Shown here: one piece after another, positions 31,243-39,843 of the stretch
Numbering within the stretch: position 1 is the first letter of the stretch
Layout of the letters: each line of letters opens with the position of its first letter
DNA from: Rhodobacterales bacterium
GTDB lineage: Bacteria > Myxococcota_A > UBA796 > GCA-2862545
Direction of reading: 5' to 3'
NCBI GenBank assembly: GCA_009936995.1
Contig: JAACDH010000182.1
Coordinates: forward strand, 1 to 42,320
DNA length: 42,320 nucleotides
The notes under the pieces: model-generated
Database searches by the model: none
What the model saw: the letters and a program-made list of their open reading frames with translations, nothing else
What the model was told of the DNA's origin: nothing
Position numbers and translations under genes: made by a program

Positions 31243-33786
31243 ATGCACTTGTTCGCGCTCCTTCCACTCCTGATCAGCTCGCTTTCCTGGGCTGAGCCAC
31301 CCGAGACGGCCTACGCCAATTCGGTGCGGCTGATCGACCGGCTGTATCTGGCGCCCGAAGAGTTCAACGAGGCTGCTCTGTCGAAGGCCGCTGCCGAGCG
31401 ATTGAGCGCCGAAGTGCACTGGCTCATGGTCGATTCTGACGGGAGTACCGTTCATCTGATCCATGGCAGTGGCAAGCCTATCGGCAGCATCAGCGTGGCC
31501 TCCATGGACGGTCTACCCCAGGCCCTCATCGACCTCGAGAAGATGGTCGAGGGCGCTGGCTACGAGCTTGGCGACGCCGAGCTGCGATTAGCCATCCTCA
31601 AGGGCCTTCCCGACGCCCTCGACCGGTACAGCCGGCTGCTGGCCGACTCTGTACGCGACCGCTTCGATGTGCGCCTCAAAGGCACCATGGTGGGTATTGG
31701 CGCCAATCTTCGGTGGAAAGAGAAGGGGCTGAGCGTCACCAGCGTGTCGATTGGCGGGCCGGCCGATCTTGGCGGCCTGCAGCGGGGGGATATTCTCCTG
31801 CGCATCGACGACAAACCAGTCACCAATATGCCTGTCCACCAGGCGATTCAACGTCTTCGCGGTGACAAGGGTACCGAAGTTTTTGTGCACGTCCAGGGGG
31901 CTGGAGACAAAGAGAAGAAGCTTACTTTTACTCGGACCGAGGTGATTGTCTCGAACGTGGACCATCGCGTACTCGAAGGGGTTGTCGGCTATGTTCACAT
32001 CGAAAACATTTCCCAAAAGACAGTGCACAACCTGGGTTTAGCGCTGTCAGATCTGAACGAAAAGGGCGCGATGAAGAGGGGCTTGGTCCTCGACCTTCGA
32101 GGGAATACCGGCGGCTCCATGAAAGAGGCCGGCCGAGCCGCCGACGCGTTCGTCGAAGAGGGATTGCTGCTGCGAACGGTGGGTCGAAATGGCGGTCGGG
32201 TGCAGAACCTCCAAGAGCGAATGGACGCGACCCCGGGCGGCTGGGCTCTCGATGTACCGCTCATCGTGTTGGTGAATGAACGTACGGCTTCGGGGGCCGA
32301 GATCCTCGCGGGGGCATTGCTCGAGCTGAACCGCGCGGCGTTGGTGGGCACCCGTACGTACGGCAAGGGGTCGGTGCAGAAGCTGTACCCCCTTGACGAC
32401 GCCACCGAACTCAAGCTCACGGTTGCCCACTACTTATTGGTAAACGATCGAGAGATTCACGATCTAGGACTGGTTCCGGACGCTGTGGTCGGCGCCATCG
32501 ACGTCGACGAAGACGGTCTGCATTACTCGGATTGGGACGAGGCCCGACAGCGCACTCCCTGGGAAGAAATCGTGCCCTGGGTGCGCGACCAAACCGTCAA
32601 TGATGCCGATGGCGCCCTCGACGATCTTCCCCTCGAGCTGGCTCGTCGCGCGCTTATGCAGACGGTCGGTCCCACCCGCGAGGCCGCCCTGGTGGCATTA
32701 GCCGAGGTTACGAGCGGTCTCCGGGTCGAGGAAGAGGGCCGATTGGTGGCCGCGATGGAGCACCAAGGCGTGAACTGGTCGCCGGCCGAAGAAGAAGTGG
32801 CAGCCATGCTGGAGGCGGACGTTCGCATCACCGTCGAGCCCTGGGAGGGTCGGCCCGACGTGCTGATGGTGAAGGCCAGCGTGCACAACCGCGGTGAAGA
32901 ACCGTTGGCGCGCGCGTTGGTCGAGCTGTCGTGCTGGTCGGCCAGTCAGTGGGATGGCATGGTCATTCCGGTGGGGTCCGTTCAGCCCGGCCAAACGCAA
33001 GTCGGCGTAACTGCGCTCAGCCTTGACGCAGGGGTCGGGCCACGAGAAGATGTCGTCGAAATTAGGCTTAGGGCCGACAAACGAGCCTCTCTTCGGGTGG
33101 GGAACGACGTGCTCGCGTCCAAGAGCACCCCCGTCCCAAACATTCAGCTCACCACTCGGCTGGTCGACGACCACGATGGCACCTGGCGGGCCGAGGTCAC
33201 CGTGATCAACGACAGCGATACCGACCTCCGTGATGTCGAAGTGCGCTTCGCGTGGCCGGCCGATGGCGTTCCGGTCGAGCTGGTCGATTCTTCTGTTTTG
33301 ATGCCCGTGGTGGGCGCAAACGATCGCATGCGCGGCGACCTCATTCTCAAGGTTGGCGAAAACCCACCCGCGGAAATTCCACTCAAGGTGCGGGTGTACG
33401 ACGAGCGCAATGGTCGCCTCGCAAACTGGCCGCTGTTGCTGCCCATCGACGGCTCGCTGGTCTCCAAGTCCGCTCCGCACATCACGCAGAGCAATATGCC
33501 GGTATCAGCGCCCATGGGGGCGTTACAGATTCCGATCATCGTCCACGACGACCGCGCTGTGGACTACATCGTGGTGTACGCCCATGGCCGAAAAGTGGCC
33601 TGGTCACCGGGCGGCAAAGGCAAGGCCACGCTCTTGGTGGAAAGCGAACTGTGGGAAGGCGCGAACAGCCTGTACGTGTGGACCGAAGACAGCGACGGCC
33701 TGGCCGCCGAGGCGCGCATTCCCATCCGTGGAGAAGCGCCCGCTGCTGCCGATACCTCTGAAGAAGAGGTCGAGACAGCGCCGTAA
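31243..33786 (+). CDS. S41 C-terminal-processing-type serine protease with long C-terminal beta-domains
   Basis: The protein has 847 residues with a signal peptide (LLPLLISSLSWA). An S41 N-terminal helical part precedes a PDZ domain at about 150-235 (GTMVGIGANL, GGPADLGGLQRGDILLRIDD). The protease core has GYVHIENIS, LDLRGNTGGS, the nucleophile NERTASGAE (Ser350) and the general base TYGKGSVQ (Lys375), the Ser-Lys pair of CtpA/Prc enzymes. The remaining 400 or so residues hold at least two beta-sandwich domains (VSVHNRGEEPLARALVEL; AEVTVINDSDTDLRDVEVRF) of the CARDB type and an Ala/Glu tail. Most S41 enzymes have 400-550 residues, so this belongs to a long myxobacterial-type subgroup. An open frame runs further upstream, but the signal peptide fixes this ATG. 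Confidence 0.9.
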   Translation: MHLFALLPLLISSLSWAEPPETAYANSVRLIDRLYLAPEEFNEAALSKAAAERLSAEVHWLMVDSDGSTVHLIHGSGKPIGSISVASMDGLPQALIDLEKMVEGAGYELGDAELRLAILKGLPDALDRYSRLLADSVRDRFDVRLKGTMVGIGANLRWKEKGLSVTSVSIGGPADLGGLQRGDILLRIDDKPVTNMPVHQAIQRLRGDKGTEVFVHVQGAGDKEKKLTFTRTEVIVSNVDHRVLEGVVGYVHIENISQKTVHNLGLALSDLNEKGAMKRGLVLDLRGNTGGSMKEAGRAADAFVEEGLLLRTVGRNGGRVQNLQERMDATPGGWALDVPLIVLVNERTASGAEILAGALLELNRAALVGTRTYGKGSVQKLYPLDDATELKLTVAHYLLVNDREIHDLGLVPDAVVGAIDVDEDGLHYSDWDEARQRTPWEEIVPWVRDQTVNDADGALDDLPLELARRALMQTVGPTREAALVALAEVTSGLRVEEEGRLVAAMEHQGVNWSPAEEEVAAMLEADVRITVEPWEGRPDVLMVKASVHNRGEEPLARALVELSCWSASQWDGMVIPVGSVQPGQTQVGVTALSLDAGVGPREDVVEIRLRADKRASLRVGNDVLASKSTPVPNIQLTTRLVDDHDGTWRAEVTVINDSDTDLRDVEVRFAWPADGVPVELVDSSVLMPVVGANDRMRGDLILKVGENPPAEIPLKVRVYDERNGRLANWPLLLPIDGSLVSKSAPHITQSNMPVSAPMGALQIPIIVHDDRAVDYIVVYAHGRKVAWSPGGKGKATLLVESELWEGANSLYVWTEDSDGLAAEARIPIRGEAPAAADTSEEEVETAP

Positions 33787-33795
33787 CGTCGGACG

Positions 33796-35886
33796 TTAGT
33801 GACCGAGGAACGCCCAGCCTACAGCGTCGTCGCCGGTGCCGTCTTCGGCGGAGATGGCCAGCATGATGCGATCGGCATCGGCGTGGATGGCAACCCCGGT
33901 GGGCGTCAGGGTACGGTCGGCGTTGATGGGGAAGATCGTCTGGGCGAAGGTTCCCGCGTTCGGGTCTCCGTGCAACATCATCACTTGGGAGGCGCCATCG
34001 TCGATCACGGCGGCGATGTACAACAGGCCGTCGTACAGGATGGCGTCGGCGTGGAGGATAGGGAAACTGGACAGCACGCGGTGGGTCTGACTACCGTCGA
34101 CGATGAGGAGACCGGTGGATGGGGCGAGCACCCAGATACCGTCGTGCGAGCTGGTGTGGGTGAACGAGTCTGTGCTCCAGTCTTGGTCTACTGTGGCGGT
34201 GATGGCGCCGCCGTCGGCGGCCAGGGTTTGGCAACCTGCCGAATCGCACGCCGTGGCGGTGCTGGTGCTGTTATTGGCGCTGTTGATGAAGATGTTCTCG
34301 GCGCCGATGAAGCTCTGTTCTGCGCCGTCGTACAACCCGGAGGTGCCGTCGCCGTGGAGCACATGCACCCGGTCGCCACCGGTGGCCCACGCCCAAGCGT
34401 TGTCGGCGTTGTCGAGGGGGAGGTCGACGTTGGTGGCCGTGTAGGACGAGTTAGCCGTCCTCACGTCGGTCGCGCCGTTGACGTATTCGCTGTCAGCGGT
34501 GCGATAATTGTAGCTCTTGGCGATAAGGAAGGTCTGATCGGTTGAGGTGCGCGTGTAGACCGTGCTGGCCCAGAACTTGTCGCCTGATGCGACCACATCG
34601 ACCGCTTCGCCGATGGGGTCTTCGCTGGTCTGGCCCTGCCAGATGATGGCTCTATCGAAGTAATCGGCGTCGGCGCCGGCCGTGCGTTCGAACGCGAGGG
34701 CCACACCAGCGTTGGTGTTGGGGATGCCGTTGCCCTCGAAGTTGTCTGCGGCGGAGACCAGTATGAAGTGACCGGTGGTTCCGGCGATGGCGGGCGGACG
34801 GGGGGCTGTCCAGAGGAGATCGGCGTAGCCGAACGGCGCCGTGTTTTCGTCGCCGTCGCAGTCGGTGTCGATGCCGTCGTCGATAGACTCGAGCATGTCG
34901 GGGTTGATGGTGGCGTCGGTGTCGATGCAGTCGCCGACCTGGGTGTCGCCGGTGTAGCCCCATTCGGCGACGAAGATGTCATAGCTAGCGGAGTCCGCTG
35001 CACGGATCCAGCCGTCGGCGTCTTGGTCGAAGTCGTTTTGGCCATCGCAGTCGCTGTCGGCGCCGTCGTACCAGGTGTCGCTGGCACCGGGGTTGGCGGT
35101 GCTGTCTTCGTCGCGGCAGTCGCCCCAGTCGGCGCTGCCGAAGCTGGCGGGTGCTACGCCGTCGTGGAAGGCGTTCAGGAAGTTATTGTAGTCGCTGCCG
35201 TAGGTGGATTCGTCCGGCATGTAGCCGTCGGCGTCTTGGTCGAAGTCGTTGTTGCCGGCGCAGTCGGTGTCGGTGCCGTCGTACCAGACGTCGTCGGGGG
35301 CGCCGCCATAAGTGGTGTGGTCGAAGTCGTCGCAGTCGGTGAAGGTGCCGGTTGCGGTGATGCCCCAGAGCTCGGTGTAAGCGGCATAGTCGGACTCGTA
35401 TCCGGGCGGCATATCGCCGTCGACGTCGACGTCGTAGTCGTTATCGCCCGCGCAGTCGGAGTCGAGCCCGTCGTAGGGTAGGTCACTGACTTTGTCGGGG
35501 AAGATGTTTTGTGCTTCCGCGATGATGTTGGGATCGTCTGCACAGTCGACCACGTCGGCCCTGACGCCGGTGGGCCACTCGACGCCGTCGTTGAGGGGCG
35601 TCCACTCGGACTTCAGCAGACCTGGGTAGCTGTCGCCATCGACGTCGACCAAGTCGGAACCGTCGCAGTTGTTGTCGATTCCGTCGTACGGAATTTCTTC
35701 GAGCAGCTGTGATCGGGTTGCGTCGTTATCGTCGCAATCCTTTTCGCCTTTGGTCACGCCGTCGTTGTCTTCGTCCAAGAGGTCGAAGTGCTCTTCGAGG
35801 TCGGCTTGGGTGACGTATGTGCAGCCCACACCGAGTGCGAGCAGCGCAGAGATAGAGAGGAGGCGTGCAGAGGTACCTGGATTCAT
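33796..35886 (-). CDS. Large MopE-like lipoprotein (downstream paralog)
   Basis: The protein has 696 residues. The ATG overlaps the stop of the upstream paralog (ATGA). Lipobox LGVGC gives Cys22, followed by TYVTQADLEEHFD. Residues of about 35-340 contain five or so units of the form 'YDG-D-[ST]-[DN]-C-x-G-x-ND-F-D-x-D-x-DG', each spaced by 50-75 residues with further DCxD motifs; these match MopE/'putative metal-binding motif' repeats and EF-hand-like calcium loops. Residues 340-696 form a strand-rich domain that looks like a beta-propeller or lectin fold (VLVSAADNFEG, VHVLHGDG, IWVLAPSTG) and ends in VGWAFLGH. The function is unknown. Surface metal binding or adhesion is plausible. Confidence 0.82.
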   Translation of the reverse strand: MNPGTSARLLSISALLALGVGCTYVTQADLEEHFDLLDEDNDGVTKGEKDCDDNDATRSQLLEEIPYDGIDNNCDGSDLVDVDGDSYPGLLKSEWTPLNDGVEWPTGVRADVVDCADDPNIIAEAQNIFPDKVSDLPYDGLDSDCAGDNDYDVDVDGDMPPGYESDYAAYTELWGITATGTFTDCDDFDHTTYGGAPDDVWYDGTDTDCAGNNDFDQDADGYMPDESTYGSDYNNFLNAFHDGVAPASFGSADWGDCRDEDSTANPGASDTWYDGADSDCDGQNDFDQDADGWIRAADSASYDIFVAEWGYTGDTQVGDCIDTDATINPDMLESIDDGIDTDCDGDENTAPFGYADLLWTAPRPPAIAGTTGHFILVSAADNFEGNGIPNTNAGVALAFERTAGADADYFDRAIIWQGQTSEDPIGEAVDVVASGDKFWASTVYTRTSTDQTFLIAKSYNYRTADSEYVNGATDVRTANSSYTATNVDLPLDNADNAWAWATGGDRVHVLHGDGTSGLYDGAEQSFIGAENIFINSANNSTSTATACDSAGCQTLAADGGAITATVDQDWSTDSFTHTSSHDGIWVLAPSTGLLIVDGSQTHRVLSSFPILHADAILYDGLLYIAAVIDDGASQVMMLHGDPNAGTFAQTIFPINADRTLTPTGVAIHADADRIMLAISAEDGTGDDAVGWAFLGH
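35010..35292. repeat. Coding repeats of the MopE-like units (downstream paralog)
   Basis: Stretches of about 65 bases at 35010-35077 and 35226-35292 are nearly identical, sharing GCCGTCGGCGTCTTGGTCGA and the following AGTCGTT. They encode the 'WYDGxDxDCxGxNDFDQDADG' unit. Similar stretches recur in the upstream paralog at about 37211-37276, 37463-37525 and 37686-37750, so recombination between the two genes is possible. Confidence 0.75.
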
Positions 35887-38180
35887 GGAGACCAACCGAA
35901 GAAAACCCAACCGACGGAGTCTTGGAACGCTGCAGATGCATCGGTCCCGCTCACGCCGATAAAGAGTCGACTTTCGTCTGTGTGGATACTGGCCGCGGTC
36001 GGCACCAAATTGGGTCGAAGCGGATCTTCGTAGGAGATAACTTTTTCGGTGAGGGCGCCCGAGGGGTCTCCGTAGGCCAAGATGACCCGCGGACCCAGAC
36101 CGTCGTCGATCAAAGGTTCGCCGACGCCAATGACGTAGATGAGATCGTCTGAGCCGTCGGCGTTGGTGTCGCGCCAGTCGGCGTCGATGGAGTCGAGCCG
36201 GTAGTCGGTGAGGACGTTGATCGTGGGCATGGGGCCCATAATAGTGGCGCCGGGTGCGGCGTCGAGGACGTGGTGGTAGCCCTCGCGGTGGGTTGCGTAG
36301 GTGAGCTGAGTGCCGGACCAGTTTTGCGTGGCGGACATCGTGAGGGTGTCGACGTTGACGTTGAAGTCGTACATGACGCAGTCGGCGACGTCGCAGAGCA
36401 CGAGCTGACCGATGCCGGTGTTGGTGTTGGGCACGCTATCCCAGAAGCACATGCCGCCCGGAACACCTTCGGGAAGCGCGGGGGTGGGCGATAAGGATGC
36501 GTCGTGGGTGGAGGTGGGGGCGGCGGCCGAGCCGTAGAGGGCCTGCACGGTGTCGAGGCCGCAGCTGACATTCCAGGGCCCTCCGTCGTCGTCGAGGACG
36601 AGGTCGACGGCGAGGCCGGTGTAGGCGGTGCCTACGATCGACCACTGGAACACGTCTTGGATGTAGCCCTGCAAGATGTTGTTGTACATCATCCGCTTGC
36701 TGGAGATGTACCCATTGGCGCCGTCGAAGACGTAGCTGGCGCTGCCCCAAAAGGATTCGCCATCGGCTGTGAGGTCGACCGCGTTGCCCAGGGGAAGAGC
36801 GTTGGAGAGGCCCAACCACATGATGCTGTCAATGGTCTGTGCATCGTAGCCAGCGGTGAGGTCGAAGGTGAGCGCCGCGGCGACGTGATCGGGCTGCGTC
36901 ACGCCTAGATCTACTTGATCGGCTGAGGTGACCAATACATAGTTGTAGTTGGTGACGTCGACCCGTGGTGGACGAGGATTTACCCAGACCAAATCATCGA
37001 ACCCGAACGGCGTGGCGTCGCCGTCGCCGTCGCAGTCGCTGTCGGCGCCGTCGTCGAACAACTCGAGGGCGCCAGGGAAGGTGGTGCTGTCGCCGTCGTC
37101 GCAGTCGTTGTACGCGGGAATGGTCCCGGTGCTCCAGATGGCCTCATAGGCGTCCCAGGTGGCGGATTGGTCGGGGTCGCCGTTGCCAGTGCCGTCGGTC
37201 AGGAACATCACCCCATCGCCGTCTTGGTCGAAGTCGTTGTCGCCTGCACAGTCGCTGTCGATGCCGTCGTACCAGACCTCGCCGGTGATGTTTTCCGGGT
37301 AGACATCGGCGCCGAGCACGGGGGCTCCGGTTTGGTCGGTGACCGTGGTGTCGTTGTCGAGGCAGTCGCCCCATAGGATGGGCCAAGGCGAGGTTCCGTT
37401 GTGGAACGCGCCGATGAAGTTGTCGAACATGTTTTCGTAGCTGGTTTGCTCGGGCATGAAGCCGTCGCCGTCTTGGTCGAAGTCGTTGAGGCCATCGCAG
37501 TTGGTGTCTTCGCCGTCGTAGGCGACGTCGTCGGACAGGGCGCGACCGGGGTGAATACTGTCGTCGAGATCCATGCAGTCGCCGTATTCTGGGGCGCCGT
37601 AGTCGTAGCCCCAAACTGCGATATAAGCGTCGTATGCGGCGGGAACGGCGATGGTGACTCCGTTGACGATCACGGTGTCCGGCATGTAGCCGTCGCCGTC
37701 TTCATCGAAGTCGTTCTCGCCGCCACAGTCGCTGTCGATGCCGTCGTAGGGCACGTCGTTGCTGTTGCTGGGGAAGATGTCGCGAGCGTTGGTGAACACG
37801 GCGGGATCGTCGGCGCAGTCGAGGGGGCCGGTGGCCACGGAAGCTGGCCAGGTGGCGTCGGGATTGTTCGCCTGGTACGCCTCTTGGGTGATGCCCGGGA
37901 AACCATCGCCGTCGGCGTCTAGAAGGTCGCCCTTATCGCAGTCGTTGTCGTAGCCATCGTAGGGAATCTCTTCAAAGTTAGGCGACACGTTCGGGTCAAA
38001 GTCGTCGCAGTCTTTGTTGGGGCCGTCGTAGGGGGCGCCATCGTTGTCGTGATCGAGGGAAGAACGCTTTTGTTCGAAAGCGTCCTGGCCGATATAGCTG
38101 CATCCCGTGAGTGCGAGTGCGACGGCGATGCCGACAGGCATTAATTTCGCGACCACGCTGACCTTCCTTCGCAGGTGCAT
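35883..38180 (-). CDS. Large MopE-like lipoprotein (upstream paralog)
   Basis: The protein has 765 residues; the ATG at 38180 has GGAGG five bases upstream. Lipobox ALTGC gives Cys27, followed by SYIGQDAFEQ. It has the same layout as the downstream paralog: acidic Cys-containing repeats in the first half (IPYDGYDNDCDKGD, VPYDGIDSDCGGENDFDEDGDGYMP, VAYDGEDTNCDGLNDFDQDGDGFMP, VWYDGIDSDCAGDNDFDQDGDG) and a strand-rich second half. The two proteins share the block 'PTxxxIHxDxxR' and the end VGWxFxG. They are clearly a tandem duplication, now well diverged except for the repeats. Both lie downstream of the tlyA-ispA-exb cluster but with their own ribosome site and a 54-base gap. Confidence 0.82.
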   Translation of the reverse strand: MHLRRKVSVVAKLMPVGIAVALALTGCSYIGQDAFEQKRSSLDHDNDGAPYDGPNKDCDDFDPNVSPNFEEIPYDGYDNDCDKGDLLDADGDGFPGITQEAYQANNPDATWPASVATGPLDCADDPAVFTNARDIFPSNSNDVPYDGIDSDCGGENDFDEDGDGYMPDTVIVNGVTIAVPAAYDAYIAVWGYDYGAPEYGDCMDLDDSIHPGRALSDDVAYDGEDTNCDGLNDFDQDGDGFMPEQTSYENMFDNFIGAFHNGTSPWPILWGDCLDNDTTVTDQTGAPVLGADVYPENITGEVWYDGIDSDCAGDNDFDQDGDGVMFLTDGTGNGDPDQSATWDAYEAIWSTGTIPAYNDCDDGDSTTFPGALELFDDGADSDCDGDGDATPFGFDDLVWVNPRPPRVDVTNYNYVLVTSADQVDLGVTQPDHVAAALTFDLTAGYDAQTIDSIMWLGLSNALPLGNAVDLTADGESFWGSASYVFDGANGYISSKRMMYNNILQGYIQDVFQWSIVGTAYTGLAVDLVLDDDGGPWNVSCGLDTVQALYGSAAAPTSTHDASLSPTPALPEGVPGGMCFWDSVPNTNTGIGQLVLCDVADCVMYDFNVNVDTLTMSATQNWSGTQLTYATHREGYHHVLDAAPGATIMGPMPTINVLTDYRLDSIDADWRDTNADGSDDLIYVIGVGEPLIDDGLGPRVILAYGDPSGALTEKVISYEDPLRPNLVPTAASIHTDESRLFIGVSGTDASAAFQDSVGWVFFGWSP

Positions 38181-38234
38181 TTGACCTCCATCGGGGTACT
38201 GTAGCATGCCAACACCCAGATGACTTTATTGTGT

Positions 38235-38984
38235 CTAGGACCCGCTAGGATTGGTCCTTTGTAGGTGTAGGAAGTGCTCGACGTTTCCAGCCTTGGCGCC
38301 CGGAACCTGGCAGTCCACACCGCCCAGTACCTGGAGTCCATGGGCCGTTGCCGCGTCTTGAACAGCCTGGATAGCCTGAAGACGGTCGGCGTCAGACCGT
38401 ACTTTTCCACCTTTTCCTAGGGCTCTGCGGCCCACCTCGAACTGGGGTTTTACCAGCACCACTGCGCGACCGCCTGGGCGCAGCAGCCTCACCACCGTGT
38501 CGACGATTTTTGTAAAGCTGATGAAGGACAAGTCGCCGACGAGGAGATCGATGGGCTCGGGGAGGGACTCGAGGTGGCGCGCGTTCACGCCCTCCATCAA
38601 CACGATGCGCTCGTGATCGCGCAGACGGTAGTGGAGCAGACCCTTGCCGACGTCGACGGCGTAGACGCGGGTTGCGCCTTTTTCGATGAGGACCTCGGTG
38701 AAGCCGCCGGTGCTGCTGCCCAAATCGGCACAGACGCAGTCGGCGGGATCGACTTGGAGGTCTTCGAGTGCGCCGAGCATCTTTAGGGCACCTCGCCCGA
38801 CCCATTGGTAGTCGGTATTGGCGAGGTCGATGGCCTTGTCGATGTCGACCTGGGCGCTGACTTTGGTGGCCGGAATACCGGCGATGAGCACGCTGCCCGC
38901 CTCGATGAGCTCGCGGGCTCTGAGTCGACTGGCGGCCAACCCACGGTCGACCAGTAGCTTGTCGAGCCGGACCTTCCGCGCCAC
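38235..38984 (-). CDS. tlyA: TlyA-family rRNA 2'-O-methyltransferase (S4-FtsJ domains)
   Basis: The protein has 249 residues. The GTG at 38984 is one base after the ispA stop and gives the normal N-terminus RKVRLDKLLVDRGLA. An S4 RNA-binding domain (3-65) is followed by an FtsJ-type Rossmann methyltransferase with the SAM motif ADLGSSTGGFTEVL (86-99). The K-D-K-E catalytic set is visible at about Lys68, Asp151, Lys179 and Glu183. TlyA proteins methylate 16S/23S rRNA cytidines (capreomycin sensitivity). The old 'haemolysin' name is misleading. It is often found next to a polyprenyl synthase gene, as here. Confidence 0.93.
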   Translation of the reverse strand: MARKVRLDKLLVDRGLAASRLRARELIEAGSVLIAGIPATKVSAQVDIDKAIDLANTDYQWVGRGALKMLGALEDLQVDPADCVCADLGSSTGGFTEVLIEKGATRVYAVDVGKGLLHYRLRDHERIVLMEGVNARHLESLPEPIDLLVGDLSFISFTKIVDTVVRLLRPGGRAVVLVKPQFEVGRRALGKGGKVRSDADRLQAIQAVQDAATAHGLQVLGGVDCQVPGAKAGNVEHFLHLQRTNPSGS

Positions 38985-38985
38985 G

Positions 38986-39843
38986 TCAGTAGGTGCGTTG
39001 GACGGTAAATTTGGCCAAGGCGAGCAGGGCCTCGGGGCGCTTGAAGTCGACGACCGCGGCCATGGCCTCTTCGGCGGCGTCGCGGGCGCGGCGGGTGGTT
39101 TCTTCGACGCCCAACAGCTTGACGTAGCTGGGCGCTCCGCCTTCACCGCTGTCTTCGTCGGCGTCGAGGACGTCGTCGGCCAGCTGGAAGGCGAGCCCCA
39201 CCGCGCGGCCGTATACGTCGAGGGCCTGGCGTTGGGATTCGTCGGCCCCGGCTGCGAGTCCGGCCATGGCGACCGATGCGCGCATGAGAGCGCCAGTCTT
39301 TAGGCTGTGCAGTCGGGTGAGGGGTGTCAGCTCGGTGACGGTGCCACCCAGGCCGACATCTGCGGCTTGTCCCCCGACCATGCCGAGTGCGCCAGCTTCG
39401 TGGGCCAGGATCTGGACTTGGGCGATGCGAACGGTCGCCGGCAGCGTGCTCTCGGCCAGCACCGAGAAGGCGAAGGTGAGCAAGGCGTCGCCGGTGAGCA
39501 CGGCGGTGGCTTCGTCGTAGGCGATGTGCACCGTAGGCCGACCCCGTCGCTCGTCGTCGTCGTCCATGCAGGGGAGGTCGTCGTGGACGAGGGAGTAGGT
39601 GTGCACTAATTCGACCGCGGCCGCGCCGGACATGGCGGGGAGTAGGTCGGAGGGGTTGGCCGCCAGGGCTTCGTATGCGGCCAAGCTGAGCATGGGTCGT
39701 ACTCGCTTTCCGCCCCCAAAGACCGGGTAGCGAAGCGGGGCATTGAACGCGGCGGGCCAGGCGTCGGGCATCTGGTCTTCGAGCCACAGGTCGAAGGCAG
39801 ACCGGTGGGTTTCGAGCCAGCCTGGGAGGTCGAAGAGAGACAT
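38986..39843 (-). CDS. ispA: Short-chain polyprenyl diphosphate synthase (farnesyl/geranylgeranyl type)
   Basis: The protein has 285 residues and condenses isopentenyl diphosphate with allylic diphosphates. The first Asp-rich motif reads DDLPCMDDDD (88-97) followed by RRGRPT. The second reads FQLADDVLD (219-227). GGGKRVRP (43-50) is the usual N-terminal substrate motif. The region after the second Asp motif lacks the common GK-x-x-GKD and is acidic instead. The ATG at 39843 shares its last base position with the stop of the ExbD fusion gene (TGATG). Chain length (C15 or C20) cannot be set with confidence. Confidence 0.9.
   Translation of the reverse strand: MSLFDLPGWLETHRSAFDLWLEDQMPDAWPAAFNAPLRYPVFGGGKRVRPMLSLAAYEALAANPSDLLPAMSGAAAVELVHTYSLVHDDLPCMDDDDERRGRPTVHIAYDEATAVLTGDALLTFAFSVLAESTLPATVRIAQVQILAHEAGALGMVGGQAADVGLGGTVTELTPLTRLHSLKTGALMRASVAMAGLAAGADESQRQALDVYGRAVGLAFQLADDVLDADEDSGEGGAPSYVKLLGVEETTRRARDAAEEAMAAVVDFKRPEALLALAKFTVQRTY

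Noticed and set aside
33784-33798. Inverted repeat as a bidirectional terminator
   Set aside because: The loop would be one base, the stem holds only seven pairs, and no T-run follows on either side.
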